NCBI RefSeq assembly: GCF_003852895.1
Contig: NZ_QUSW01000003.1
Location: 496,001 to 560,000 of the forward strand
Length of the DNA stretch: 64,000 nucleotides
Source of the DNA: Rhizobacter terrae
GTDB taxonomy: Bacteria; Pseudomonadota; Gammaproteobacteria; Burkholderiales; Burkholderiaceae_C
Direction of reading: 5' to 3'
Shown here: positions 17,040 to 25,672 of the stretch, in pieces
Layout: every line of letters begins with the position of its first letter
Position numbering within the stretch: the first letter of the stretch is position 1
The notes under the pieces: model-generated
Seen by the model: only the letters and a program-made list of their open reading frames with translations
The model's database searches: none
Told to the model about the DNA's origin: nothing
Made by a program: the position numbers and the translations under genes

Positions 17040-17681
17040 TCAAGGCCGGGTGCACTGGCGTCGAATGTCGTCGGCGATGCGCCCGGGCGGCTCGCGCAGG
17101 AGCCGCTCCAGGACGCTCGAGAAATCGCCCTGCCACTCGGGCAGGAACTGCAACTCTATCCCTTGTGACGAGAAATCGGCAGCGTTGTAGAGGGCCGTGC
17201 CGCCGGAGGCGTTGAGGTAGCGGGTGGCCTTGAAGGCCTTCGCGATGGCGAGGATGCGGTCCTGGCCTCGCAGTGCGCCGGGCAATCCCAGCGTGCTGGA
17301 GCGCACCGTGTTGAAGGGCATGCCCATCGATGCGCATGCGTGCGCCAGGGTGCGCTCGAGGTAGTCCACCGGTGTGCCGCTGAAGTCGAGCAGCCGCTCG
17401 CGCAGTTCGGTGGGGACGGTTGCCAGCGAAGGGAAGCGTCGCATCTGGCGCTCGAAGTCATCGCGCGCGCCGTCGCGGAATTGCAGGTCGCAGATGGCGG
17501 TGTCCACATCGGCCGGGGCCAGCGGCAGGGTCAGCCACTGCGGCCGCCCTTGCGCATCAGGCAGCTTGTTGCGATGCACCCAGCCGCGCCGCGGAAACTG
17601 CACGCAGTCGTACACCACGAACAAGTCCGTGGCCGCCAGCAGCCGGAAGTAGCCCGCATAGGGCATGAAGTAGGGCTGCAT
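17040..17681 (-). CDS. WbqC family protein
   Basis: Two hundred thirteen residues from ATG 17681. The N-terminus MQPYFMPYAGYFRLLAATDLFVVYDCVQF and RGWVHRNKL are the hallmarks of the WbqC family, found in O-antigen and capsule clusters. The function is not settled; members occur beside aminotransferases and adenylating enzymes. The family normally starts a few residues earlier with an IAIMQPYF strand, and here the codons just upstream read IATLAV. No ATG, GTG or TTG lies between the in-frame stop and 17681, but an ATC at 17699 sits 7 bases after a perfect AAGGAG, so translation may start there. First gene of the minus operon. Confidence 0.85.
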   Translation of the reverse strand: MQPYFMPYAGYFRLLAATDLFVVYDCVQFPRRGWVHRNKLPDAQGRPQWLTLPLAPADVDTAICDLQFRDGARDDFERQMRRFPSLATVPTELRERLLDFSGTPVDYLERTLAHACASMGMPFNTVRSSTLGLPGALRGQDRILAIAKAFKATRYLNASGGTALYNAADFSSQGIELQFLPEWQGDFSSVLERLLREPPGRIADDIRRQCTRP

Positions 17682-17696
17682 GACAGCGAGGGTGGC

Positions 17697-17712
17697 GATG
17701 ACCGGACTCCTT
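17697..17712 (-). promoter_or_regulatory. Shine-Dalgarno site that points to an ATC start codon
   Basis: On the minus strand AAGGAG (17712-17707) is followed by 7 bases and ATC (17699-17697), in frame with the WbqC protein. From the annotated ATG 17681 the same site would be 25 bases away, too far for normal initiation. Confidence 0.5.
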
Positions 17713-17831
17713 GGCGGGGACGAGCGTCAGGGGCGGAGCTTAGCAATGAAGCGGGGTCATTCGCAGGGGCTTGGCGACGGCGTGGAACTGGAGCAGGATG
17801 CCGCGTTTTCCCCTCAGCCACCGTGTCTTCA

Positions 17832-18230
17832 ATGTCACTTCGTTTCGACAACCCCGCCACCGTCCACCCGCCCCTGGGCCTGTACACCCACACCGTGACC
17901 GTCCCGGAGGGCACGCAGTTGCTGTACCTCTCGGGCCAGCTCGGCGTGCGGCCCGATGGCTCCACGCCGCCGACGATCGCCGAGCAGGCCGACCAGGTCT
18001 TCTCCAACATCGTCACCCTGCTGGATGCGCACGGCCTGCAGCCCACGGACATCATCAAGCTCACCACCTTCATCGTCGCTGGGCAAGACTCGGACGCCGT
18101 GCGGGCCGCGCGCCTCAAGCACCTGGGCGCCCATCGCCCGGCGTCGACGGCGGTGTTCGTGTCCGGGTTGATGGACCCGGTGTGGCATGTGGAGGTCGAG
18201 GCCGTGGCGGCCAAGAGGACGAGGCCCTAG
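17832..18230 (+). CDS. RidA-family (YjgF/YER057c) protein
   Basis: A 132-residue protein of the RidA superfamily, which hydrolyses reactive enamine/imine intermediates made by PLP enzymes. The pattern LYLSGQLGVRPDG, EQADQVFSNIVTLLDAHG and DIIKLTTFIV is clear, and the C-terminus ends in the usual VEVEAVAAK. The arginine that binds the carboxylate in true RidA (normally in R.AR.AV..LP) is not obvious, since here it reads HRPASTAVFVSGL, so it may be one of the Rid2-7 subgroups. Divergent from the WbqC operon; 84 bases before creD. Confidence 0.78.
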   Translation: MSLRFDNPATVHPPLGLYTHTVTVPEGTQLLYLSGQLGVRPDGSTPPTIAEQADQVFSNIVTLLDAHGLQPTDIIKLTTFIVAGQDSDAVRAARLKHLGAHRPASTAVFVSGLMDPVWHVEVEAVAAKRTRP

Positions 18231-18314
18231 ATCCGCAAGGCCGACTTCACACGGACTTCATGGCCTCTTCACCGGCCGCGCCGACAGTGCGCAGCTTCCC
18301 GACTGGAGAGACCC

Positions 18315-19769
18315 ATGAAGATCAACCACTTGCTCGTCAAGGCGGTCGCCGTGGTGGCGATCGTGATGCTGCTGGGCACTGCGCTCAGCCAGATCAACAC
18401 CCTCGCCGCCGAACGGCAGGGGCGCTTTCGTGAGGCGGTGGCCAGCGTGGAGCAGAGCCTGGCGGGCCGCCAGGCGGTGCTGGGCCCCGCGCTGATCACC
18501 TCCTGCACTGAAGAATGGACCACCGAGGTCCAGGAGGGCAAGGTCCGCAAGACCGTTCCTGAAAAGCGTGAATTCACGCTCATCAGCGCACCCCGGCAGT
18601 TGTCGGTGAAGGCCAGTGCCGCGATGGAGCCGCGCTATCGGGGCCTCTTCAAGGTCAACACCTACGCCGCACACGCCTCGCTGACGGGGCAATGGAGTTC
18701 GTTGAATGCATTGCGCCCCCAACGCGAACACACGGGTTCGAAGCTGAACTGCGCTGCCCCGACGGTGCTGGTGGCCGTGAGCGATGCGCGGGGCATCCGC
18801 CAGGCGCAGGTGAAGGTCAACGGCGACGCCTTGTCCGTGGTCTCGGGCACCCAGCACCCGAGCTATCCGCGCGGTTTCCATGCCGACATGGCGCGTGCGC
18901 CAGCCGACCTCGATGCGCCCTTGACCGTCGATGTCATGCTCGATCTCGCCGGTACCGCGCAACTGTCGGTTGCCCCGGTGGCGGACGACACGCAGATGAG
19001 CCTGAGCTCCGACTGGCCCCACCCGTCCTTCGGAGGCAGTTTCCTGCCCGCCACGCGCCAGGTCCGCGACAACGGCTTCGAGGCCAGCTGGAGGCTGTCG
19101 TCCCTGGCAACCACGGCCGTGGCCGACTTCCTCCACGGTGTCCCGCTGTGCGCGTCATCGGGCAACGACAGCGCGGATGACGACGCGCCCTATTCAAGGG
19201 CTGCCGCCGCCGCTGTGGCCGCTCGCGACGGGAAGCAGCCCGCAGGCTGCACGGAGACTTTCAGCGTGGCCTTCATCGACCCGGTGAATCCCTACTCCCT
19301 GAGCGACCGTGCCATCAAGTACGGGTTGCTGTTCATCGGCCTCACCTTCCTCGCCGTCGGCATGGTCGAAGTGATGCGCCGCCTTCGTGTCCACCCCATC
19401 CAGTACCTGCTGGTGGGATCGGCCATCAGCATCTTCTTCCTGCTCCTGCTGAGCCTGTCGGAGCACCTGAGCTTCGACGTGTCCTATGCCGTCGCTGCAT
19501 CGGCCTGCGTGCTGCTGCTGAGTTTCTACGGCCGCTACCTGCTCGACGGATGGCGTCAGGGCCTCGCCTTCGGTGCGGGCATCGGCCTGCTGTACGGTGC
19601 GCTGTACGCCCTCTTGCAGATGGAGCAGACGGCACTGGTCATCGGCTCGGTGCTGCTGTTCGCGGTGCTCGCCGGCGTGATGGTGCTGACCCGCCGCGTC
19701 GACTGGTACGGCCTGCTGCAAACCCCAGCCGGCAGCGCGCCGCCTGCCGCGCCACAATCGGCGGCATGA
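18315..19769 (+). CDS. creD: CreD-like inner membrane protein
   Basis: A 484-residue protein with one N-terminal helix (residues about 8-28), a large periplasmic domain, then several helices at the C-terminus containing HPIQYLLVGSAISIFFLLLLSLSEH, a strongly conserved CreD segment, and ending VMVLTRRVDWYGL. CreD is induced by the CreBC two-component system in other proteobacteria and affects envelope integrity, but no creBC genes are seen here. A GGAGAG ribosome site precedes the ATG. Its stop overlaps the start of the GMC gene. Confidence 0.87.
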   Translation: MKINHLLVKAVAVVAIVMLLGTALSQINTLAAERQGRFREAVASVEQSLAGRQAVLGPALITSCTEEWTTEVQEGKVRKTVPEKREFTLISAPRQLSVKASAAMEPRYRGLFKVNTYAAHASLTGQWSSLNALRPQREHTGSKLNCAAPTVLVAVSDARGIRQAQVKVNGDALSVVSGTQHPSYPRGFHADMARAPADLDAPLTVDVMLDLAGTAQLSVAPVADDTQMSLSSDWPHPSFGGSFLPATRQVRDNGFEASWRLSSLATTAVADFLHGVPLCASSGNDSADDDAPYSRAAAAAVAARDGKQPAGCTETFSVAFIDPVNPYSLSDRAIKYGLLFIGLTFLAVGMVEVMRRLRVHPIQYLLVGSAISIFFLLLLSLSEHLSFDVSYAVAASACVLLLSFYGRYLLDGWRQGLAFGAGIGLLYGALYALLQMEQTALVIGSVLLFAVLAGVMVLTRRVDWYGLLQTPAGSAPPAAPQSAA

Positions 19770-21418
19770 GCGAGCCGACCTACGACTACATCATCTGCGG
19801 CGCCGGCACGGCCGGCTGCCTGATGGCCAACCGGCTCAGCGCCGACCCGGGCAAGCGGGTGCTGCTGATCGAGGCCGGCGGGAAGGACGACTACCACTGG
19901 ATCCACATTCCCGTCGGCTACCTCTATTGCATCGGCAACCCGCGCACGGACTGGCTGTTCTACACCGACGAAGACCCGGGGCTGAACGGCCGCCGCCTGC
20001 GCTACCCGCGCGGCAAGGTGCTGGGTGGCTGCTCCAGCATCAACGGCATGATCTACATGCGCGGCCAGGCGCGCGACTACGACCACTGGGGCGCGCTCGG
20101 CAACCCCGGCTGGAGCTGGCGCGAATGTTTGCCGGCCTTCATGAAGCACGAGGACTTCTACAAGGGCGCCGATGAATTCCATGCCTCGCCCGGCCATGAC
20201 CTGACCGGCCGGCGCGAGGGTGGCGAGTGGCGCGTGGAAAAGCAGAGATTGCACTGGGACGTGCTGGACGCCTTCGCGCAAGCCGCGCAGCAGGCCGGCA
20301 TCCCGCACAGCGAGGACTTCAACCGCGGCGACAACGAGGGCGTGGGCTACTTCCAGGTCAACCAGAAGATGGGCACCCGCTGGAATGCGTCGCGTGGCTT
20401 CCTGCGCCCGGCGCTGGACCGCGACAACCTGCAGGTGTGGACGGGGGCGCACATCTCGAAGCTGCTGACCGAGCGCACCGATGCCGGATTGCGCGTGACC
20501 GGGGTGGAGGTGCTGCCGCTCGGTGGCGCCGGACCGATGGTCGCCAGGGCCGCGCGCGAGGTCATCCTGTGCACCGGCGCAGTCGGCACGCCGCAGGTGC
20601 TGCAGCTGTCGGGCATCGGGCCGGGCGAGGTGCTGCGCCAGCATGGCATCGAGGTGATCCACGACCTGCCCGGCGTCGGCGAGAACCTGCAGGACCACCT
20701 GCAGATCCGTTCCGTCTACAGCGTGCAGGGCGTGAAGACGCTCAACACCATGGCGAATTCGTGGTGGGGCAAGGCGCTGATCGGCATGGAGTACGTCATC
20801 AAGCGCAGCGGGCCGATGAGCATGGCGCCGTCGCAGCTCGGTGCCTTCACGCGCAGCGATGCGGGCCGGGTGCATGCCAACATCCAGTACCACGTGCAGC
20901 CGCTGTCGCTCGATGCCTTCGGCGAACCGCTGCACGGCTACGACGCCTTCACCGCCAGCGTGTGCAACCTCAATCCGACGAGCCGGGGCACGGTGCGCAT
21001 CCGCACGCCGCACCCGAACGACGCGCCCAGCATCCGCGCCAACTACCTCAGCACCGAAGACGATAGGCGCGTGGCGGCCGATTCGCTGCGGGTCACGCGA
21101 CGCATCGTCTCGCAGGACGCGATGCGCAAGTACCAGCCCAAGGAAGTGAAGCCCGGCGTGCAGTTCCAGACCGACGAGGAACTGGCCAAGCTGGCCGGCG
21201 ACATCGGCACCACCATCTTCCATCCCGTGGGCACGGCGAAAATGGGTCCGGCAAGCGACCCGATGGCGGTGGTCGATGCGCGCCTGAAGGTCCACGGCGT
21301 GCAGGGCCTTCGCGTGGTGGACGCGAGCATCATGCCCACCATCACCAGTGGCAACACCAACTCACCCACGCTGATGATCGCCGAGCGCGCGGCGCAGTGG
21401 ATTCGTGACGAGACCTGA
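19766..21418 (+). CDS. GMC-family FAD oxidoreductase (choline dehydrogenase-like)
   Basis: A 550-residue flavoenzyme. The FAD motif CGAGTAG is at residues 11-17, GMC signature 1 appears in RGKVLGGCSSINGMIYMRG, and signature 2 in GAVGTPQVLQLSGIG. The C-terminus has the catalytic HPVGTAKMG and NTNSPTLMIAERAA. The family oxidises alcohols such as choline, long-chain or aromatic alcohols. No betaine aldehyde dehydrogenase or BetI is nearby, so a general alcohol role is more likely than choline. Starts at 19766, sharing ATGA with creD. Followed after 120 bases by a strong terminator. Confidence 0.88.
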   Translation: MSEPTYDYIICGAGTAGCLMANRLSADPGKRVLLIEAGGKDDYHWIHIPVGYLYCIGNPRTDWLFYTDEDPGLNGRRLRYPRGKVLGGCSSINGMIYMRGQARDYDHWGALGNPGWSWRECLPAFMKHEDFYKGADEFHASPGHDLTGRREGGEWRVEKQRLHWDVLDAFAQAAQQAGIPHSEDFNRGDNEGVGYFQVNQKMGTRWNASRGFLRPALDRDNLQVWTGAHISKLLTERTDAGLRVTGVEVLPLGGAGPMVARAAREVILCTGAVGTPQVLQLSGIGPGEVLRQHGIEVIHDLPGVGENLQDHLQIRSVYSVQGVKTLNTMANSWWGKALIGMEYVIKRSGPMSMAPSQLGAFTRSDAGRVHANIQYHVQPLSLDAFGEPLHGYDAFTASVCNLNPTSRGTVRIRTPHPNDAPSIRANYLSTEDDRRVAADSLRVTRRIVSQDAMRKYQPKEVKPGVQFQTDEELAKLAGDIGTTIFHPVGTAKMGPASDPMAVVDARLKVHGVQGLRVVDASIMPTITSGNTNSPTLMIAERAAQWIRDET

Positions 21419-21538
21419 GGTCGGCGAGGCTTATGCGCCCAGCAGACAAGCCTCGAACAATTCCTTCGTTCACGCACGCGCTCGCCAGGCGCAACATCAC
21501 TCCCGTCTTGTCTCCTCGCCCCCCAAGGGCGGTTTGTG

Positions 21539-21575
21539 CACCCCGGTTCCGCAGGGCTGAACCGGGGTGTTTTTT
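21539..21575 (+). terminator. Rho-independent terminator
   Basis: A perfect 11-bp stem (CACCCCGGTTC at 21539-21549 with GAACCGGGGTG at 21559-21569), a 9-base loop and a run of six T. It ends transcription of the creD-GMC unit just before the thioredoxin gene. Confidence 0.9.
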
Positions 21576-21599
21576 CGTCGGCTGATGCACACTTGCGCC

Positions 21600-21947
21600 A
21601 TGACCAGCGCGCCCCCTCTCCTCGTTGCCGGCCTGTGCGCCCAGTGGTGCGGCACCTGCCGCGAGTACCTGCCGATGTTCGAGCGGCAAGGCGTGGCCTT
21701 TGATGGAAAGACCCGCTTCGAGTGGGTGGACATCGAAGACCATGACGAGGTGCTGGGCGCTCTGGACGTGGAAAACTTTCCGACCCTGCTCATCGCCCGC
21801 GGCGACGAGGTGCTGTTCTACGGCGTGGTGACGCCGCACGAGCAGACCCTGGCGCGGCTGGTGCAGACCGCACTGGACGGCGACCTCAAGCCGGTGAATG
21901 ATCCGCAGCTCGCGGGTTTGCCGCAGCGGGTGCGGCAGGCGATGTGA
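21600..21947 (+). CDS. Thioredoxin-family protein
   Basis: A 115-residue cytoplasmic protein with the redox pair Cys17 and Cys20 in WCGTC, and a cis-proline region in ENFPTLLIARGD. The length equals a single thioredoxin domain. It is not thioredoxin 1 (no WCGPC), so it probably reduces a special partner. ATG 21600 is used because the open frame further upstream starts inside the terminator. Overlaps the next open frame by a few bases. Confidence 0.82.
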   Translation: MTSAPPLLVAGLCAQWCGTCREYLPMFERQGVAFDGKTRFEWVDIEDHDEVLGALDVENFPTLLIARGDEVLFYGVVTPHEQTLARLVQTALDGDLKPVNDPQLAGLPQRVRQAM

Positions 21948-21988
21948 TCCACCACAAGAACAACAGGTGTGCCCAAGGAGGAAATGTC

Positions 21989-22879
21989 ATGACGGCGATC
22001 AGCAGTTTCATCGACCAGGGCTGGAACGATCATGTCGATGATCTTCCCGGCGTCACCGCCCGGCTCAACGACGGCTTTGCGCTCCTGGAGGATTCCCCGG
22101 CCGACCTGAACGGCCTGCTGCAGCTGGCCGAACATGTGCACATCGTGCACCGTGGCGACCCCCAGGCCATGCAGCTGGTGATCGAACGCGCCGCCGCCTT
22201 GCTGGCGCGGCAGGGCGATGCGCAGACCACGGTGAACAAGGCCCGCGTCTCGATGGCCTTGCTGCGCGACGAGCCGGTGGATGCGTCCACGCTGCCCCTG
22301 CCGGCGCTCATCCGCGCCCATGGCAGCGCCGTGTGCGGCCTCGCGGCCCGCGACGAAGTGGCCAAGGCGCGCCGCCTGTTGCAGGCCACCGCCTCGCTGG
22401 CGCGCGATGCCGATGCGGCTGTTCGCACCGATGCCACCAAGGCCCTGGCGGCCACGTACAACAACCTCGCCAGCCTGCTGCTGGACATCCCGCGCAGTGC
22501 GCAGGCCGGCCAGCTCATGCTGGACGCCGCCGCCCATGCACGCAGCACCTGGGCCGAAGTGGGCACCTGGCTCAACGTGGAACGTGCCGACTACATGCTG
22601 TCCATCTGCCACGCCGCCATGGGCCACGGCGCTCGCGCGGCCGAGCATGCGCAGTCGTGCCTCGCGGTGTGCGAGGCCAATGCGGCCGATGCCTTCGAGC
22701 GCTTCTTCGCCCACGAGGCCATGGCCCGCGCCTTGCTCGCTGACCACAACAAGCAGGCGGCGCTGCTGGAATCGCAGCAGATGCAGGACCTGCTCGCGCA
22801 GATCGCCGACGAGGGCAACCGCGCCTATGCATCGGTGGTGCTGTCCAAGCTCCAGAAGCAAGAGTCGCAACATCCCTAG
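21989..22879 (+). CDS. Hypothetical helical-repeat protein
   Basis: A 296-residue, alanine-rich, all-helical protein without signal peptide or membrane helix. Repeating units such as RAHGSAVCGLAARDEVAKARRLLQ, ATYNNLASLLLDIPRSAQAGQLMLDAA and HAAMGHGARAAEHAQSCLAVCEAN resemble degenerate TPRs. I do not recognise a specific family. The ATG at 21989 follows a perfect AAGGAGG (21975-21981) with 7 bases between. It may be co-transcribed with the thioredoxin gene. Confidence 0.7.
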   Translation: MTAISSFIDQGWNDHVDDLPGVTARLNDGFALLEDSPADLNGLLQLAEHVHIVHRGDPQAMQLVIERAAALLARQGDAQTTVNKARVSMALLRDEPVDASTLPLPALIRAHGSAVCGLAARDEVAKARRLLQATASLARDADAAVRTDATKALAATYNNLASLLLDIPRSAQAGQLMLDAAAHARSTWAEVGTWLNVERADYMLSICHAAMGHGARAAEHAQSCLAVCEANAADAFERFFAHEAMARALLADHNKQAALLESQQMQDLLAQIADEGNRAYASVVLSKLQKQESQHP

Positions 22880-22988
22880 GAACCCGGGTGGCAAGCCGGG
22901 CTGCCGGGCGTAGGATGGTCTTTCCACAGGGCGCCAACGCGCAATCCGCACGGCGTCCATCATTCCTGCAAACCCACAAGGTGATGGC

Positions 22989-24365
22989 ATGACCACCAAC
23001 TCCACGCGTCCGGCGGTGCTGGACCAGATCGGCAACACGCCGCTCGTGCAAGTGACCCGGCTCGACACCGGCGTCTGCACGCTCTTCCTCAAGCTCGAAA
23101 ACCAGAACCCCGGCGGCAGCATCAAGGACCGCATCGGCCTGTCCATGGTCGATGCCGCCGAGCGCGACGGCCGCCTGAAGCCCGGCGGCACGGTGGTCGA
23201 AGCCACCGCCGGCAACACCGGCCTGGGCCTCGCGCTCGTGGCGCGCGCCAAGGGCTACCGCGTCGTGCTGGTGGTGCCCGACAAGATGTCCACCGAGAAG
23301 GTGCTGCACCTCAAGGCCCTGGGCGCCGAAGTGCACATCACCCGCTCCGACGTGGGCAAGGGCCACCCCGAGTACTACCAGGACTTGGCGGCGCGCCTGG
23401 CCCGCGACATCCCCGGCGCCTTCTTCGCCGACCAGTTCAACAACCCCGCCAACCCGCTGGCGCATGAGACCAGCACCGGCCCCGAGATCTGGCAGCAGAT
23501 GGGGCATGACGTGGATGCCATCGTCTGCGGCGTGGGCTCGGCGGGCACCATCACCGGCCTGAGCCGCTATTTCAAGAAGGTGCAGCCCGAGCTGGGCTTC
23601 GTGCTGGCCGACCCGAAGGGATCCATCGTCGCGGAGTACACCCGCAGCGGCAAGGTGGGCAATGCGGGGTCGTGGGCGGTGGAAGGCATCGGCGAGGACT
23701 TCATTCCCAACATCGCCGACCTCACCAGCGTGTGCGCGGCCTACGAGATTCCCGACCAGGAAAGCTTCAGCACCGCCCGCGAACTGCTGCGCGCCGAGGG
23801 CATCCTGGGTGGCTCGTCCACCGGCACGCTGCTGGCCGCCGCGCTGCGCTACTGCCGCGAGCAGAAGACGCCCAAGCGTGTGGTGAGCTTCGTGGTCGAC
23901 ACCGGCACGCGCTATCTCTCGAAGATGTACAACGACCAGTGGATGCTCGACCAGGGCCTGCTGCCGCGCAAGCGCTACGGCGACCTGCGCGACGTGATCG
24001 CACGCCGCGTGGAAGAAGGCAGCGTGGTGAGCGTGGGTCCGGAAGACACCCTGCTCACGGCCTTCGCCCGCATGCGTGCAGCCGACGTGTCGCAGGTGCC
24101 GGTGCTGGACGGCAAGAAGCTCGTGGGCGTGCTCGATGAATCCGACGTGCTCATGAGCGTGCATGCCGACGCCGCGCGCTTTCGTTCCACCGTGAGCACG
24201 GCCATGACCGATGCCCCCGAAACCCTGTCGCCCAAGGCGAGCCTGGCTGAACTTGAAGCCGTGCTCGACAAGGGCCTGGTGGCCATCGTGGCGGACGCCA
24301 CCGGCTTCCACGGCCTCATCACCCGATTCGACCTGTTGAACCATTTGAGGAGAACGCTCTCGTGA
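22989..24365 (+). CDS. Cystathionine beta-synthase
   Basis: A 458-residue fold-type II PLP enzyme joining homocysteine and serine to cystathionine, the first step of reverse transsulfuration. The PLP lysine is Lys46 in GGSIKDR, followed by EATAGNTGLGLAL and a GVGSAGTITGLSRY phosphate loop. After residue about 330 there are two CBS domains (VSVGPEDTLLTAFARMRAADVSQVPVLDGKKLVGVLDESDVL and a second, shorter one), distinguishing it from plain cysteine synthase. It overlaps the next gene by 4 bases, and the pair forms an operon. Confidence 0.92.
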   Translation: MTTNSTRPAVLDQIGNTPLVQVTRLDTGVCTLFLKLENQNPGGSIKDRIGLSMVDAAERDGRLKPGGTVVEATAGNTGLGLALVARAKGYRVVLVVPDKMSTEKVLHLKALGAEVHITRSDVGKGHPEYYQDLAARLARDIPGAFFADQFNNPANPLAHETSTGPEIWQQMGHDVDAIVCGVGSAGTITGLSRYFKKVQPELGFVLADPKGSIVAEYTRSGKVGNAGSWAVEGIGEDFIPNIADLTSVCAAYEIPDQESFSTARELLRAEGILGGSSTGTLLAAALRYCREQKTPKRVVSFVVDTGTRYLSKMYNDQWMLDQGLLPRKRYGDLRDVIARRVEEGSVVSVGPEDTLLTAFARMRAADVSQVPVLDGKKLVGVLDESDVLMSVHADAARFRSTVSTAMTDAPETLSPKASLAELEAVLDKGLVAIVADATGFHGLITRFDLLNHLRRTLS

Positions 24366-25546
24366 GCACCGACGATTCCAAGAAGAACCTGTCCTTCGCC
24401 ACCCGCGTGATCCACGCGGGGCAGTCGCCCGACCCGTCGACCGGCGCGATCATGCCGCCCATCTATGCCACGTCCACCTTCGTGCAGCAGAGCCCGGGCG
24501 TGCACAAGGGGCTGGACTACGGCCGTTCGCACAACCCCACGCGCTGGGCCTTCGAGCGCTGCGTGGCCGACCTCGAAGGCGGCTCGCAGGCCTTCGCGTT
24601 CGCATCGGGCCTGGCGGCCATCTCGACGGTGCTGGAACTGCTGGATGCCAACTCGCACATCATCTCCGGCGACGATGTGTACGGCGGCACCTTCCGCCTC
24701 TTCGAACGCGTGCGCACGAAGAGCGCAGGGCACCGCTTCAGCTTCGTGGACCTGACCGATCCGAAGAAGCTGATCGCCGCCATCACGCCGCAGACCAGGC
24801 TCGTGTGGGTGGAGACGCCCACGAATCCGCTGCTGCGTTTGGCTGACCTGCAGGCCATCGCCGAGATCTGCCGCGAGCGCGGCATCCTCTGCGCGGCGGA
24901 CAACACCTTCGCGAGCCCGTGGATCCAGCGTCCGCTGGAGCTGGGCTTCGACATCGTGGTGCACTCGACCACCAAGTACCTCAACGGCCATTCGGATGTC
25001 ATCGGCGGCATCGCCATCGTCGGCAAGGAGCCGCGGCATGAAGCGGTCCGCGAGCGCCTGGGCTTCCTGCAGAACGCGGTGGGTGCCATTGCGAGTCCCT
25101 TCGACAGCTTCATGGCCCTGCGCGGCGTGAAGACGCTGGCCTTGCGCATGGAACGTCATTGCAGCAACGGCCTCGCGCTGGCGCAGTGGCTGTCGCAGCA
25201 GCCGAAGGTGGAACGCGTGCACTACCCGGGGCTGGAGTCGCATCCGCAGCATGCGCTGGCGAGAAAGCAGATGCGCGGCTTCGGCGGCATGATCTCGCTG
25301 GACCTGAAGACCGACCTCGCCGGCGCGCGGCGCTTCCTGGAGACGGTGAAGATCTTCTCGCTCGCCGAAAGCCTGGGCGGCGTGGAAAGCCTCATCGAGC
25401 ATCCAGCCATCATGACCCACGCGACGATTCCCGCGCAGACGCGCAAGACGCTGGGCATTGGCGACGCGCTCGTGCGCCTGTCGGTGGGAGTTGAGGATTT
25501 TGAGGACTTGCGGGAGGACCTGCGGACGGCGCTGGCGGCCATCTAG
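24362..25546 (+). CDS. Cystathionine gamma-lyase-type trans-sulfuration enzyme
   Basis: A 394-residue Cys/Met metabolism PLP enzyme. Lys205 in HSTTKYLNGHSD binds PLP, and YGRSHNPT, ASGLAAIST and ETPTNPLLRL are family motifs. Being coupled to cystathionine beta-synthase makes cystathionine gamma-lyase (cystathionine to cysteine, 2-oxobutyrate and ammonia) the best call over gamma-synthase. GTG start at 24362 in the overlap GTGA. Together with the sulfate importer in the same window this shows two independent sources of cysteine sulfur. Confidence 0.9.
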   Translation: MSTDDSKKNLSFATRVIHAGQSPDPSTGAIMPPIYATSTFVQQSPGVHKGLDYGRSHNPTRWAFERCVADLEGGSQAFAFASGLAAISTVLELLDANSHIISGDDVYGGTFRLFERVRTKSAGHRFSFVDLTDPKKLIAAITPQTRLVWVETPTNPLLRLADLQAIAEICRERGILCAADNTFASPWIQRPLELGFDIVVHSTTKYLNGHSDVIGGIAIVGKEPRHEAVRERLGFLQNAVGAIASPFDSFMALRGVKTLALRMERHCSNGLALAQWLSQQPKVERVHYPGLESHPQHALARKQMRGFGGMISLDLKTDLAGARRFLETVKIFSLAESLGGVESLIEHPAIMTHATIPAQTRKTLGIGDALVRLSVGVEDFEDLREDLRTALAAI

Positions 25547-25672
25547 TTTCTTTTTCCTGGGACACGCATCCGTGCGGAAAGTCGCACCGTAAGTCTGGCT
25601 CGTCACCGGAGGCAGGCAGTGCGAGCGAGCCGGTGCGGATTTGTTTGTTCATCCAATCCCAGGAGCCCTTCC

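Noticed and set aside
21419-21538. Small gene between the GMC gene and the terminator
   Set aside because: Short frames only, without a ribosome site; nothing family-like.
22880-22988. SAM or S-box type riboswitch before cystathionine beta-synthase
   Set aside because: GC-rich leader with local pairing but no recognisable SAM, SAH or cobalamin riboswitch core.
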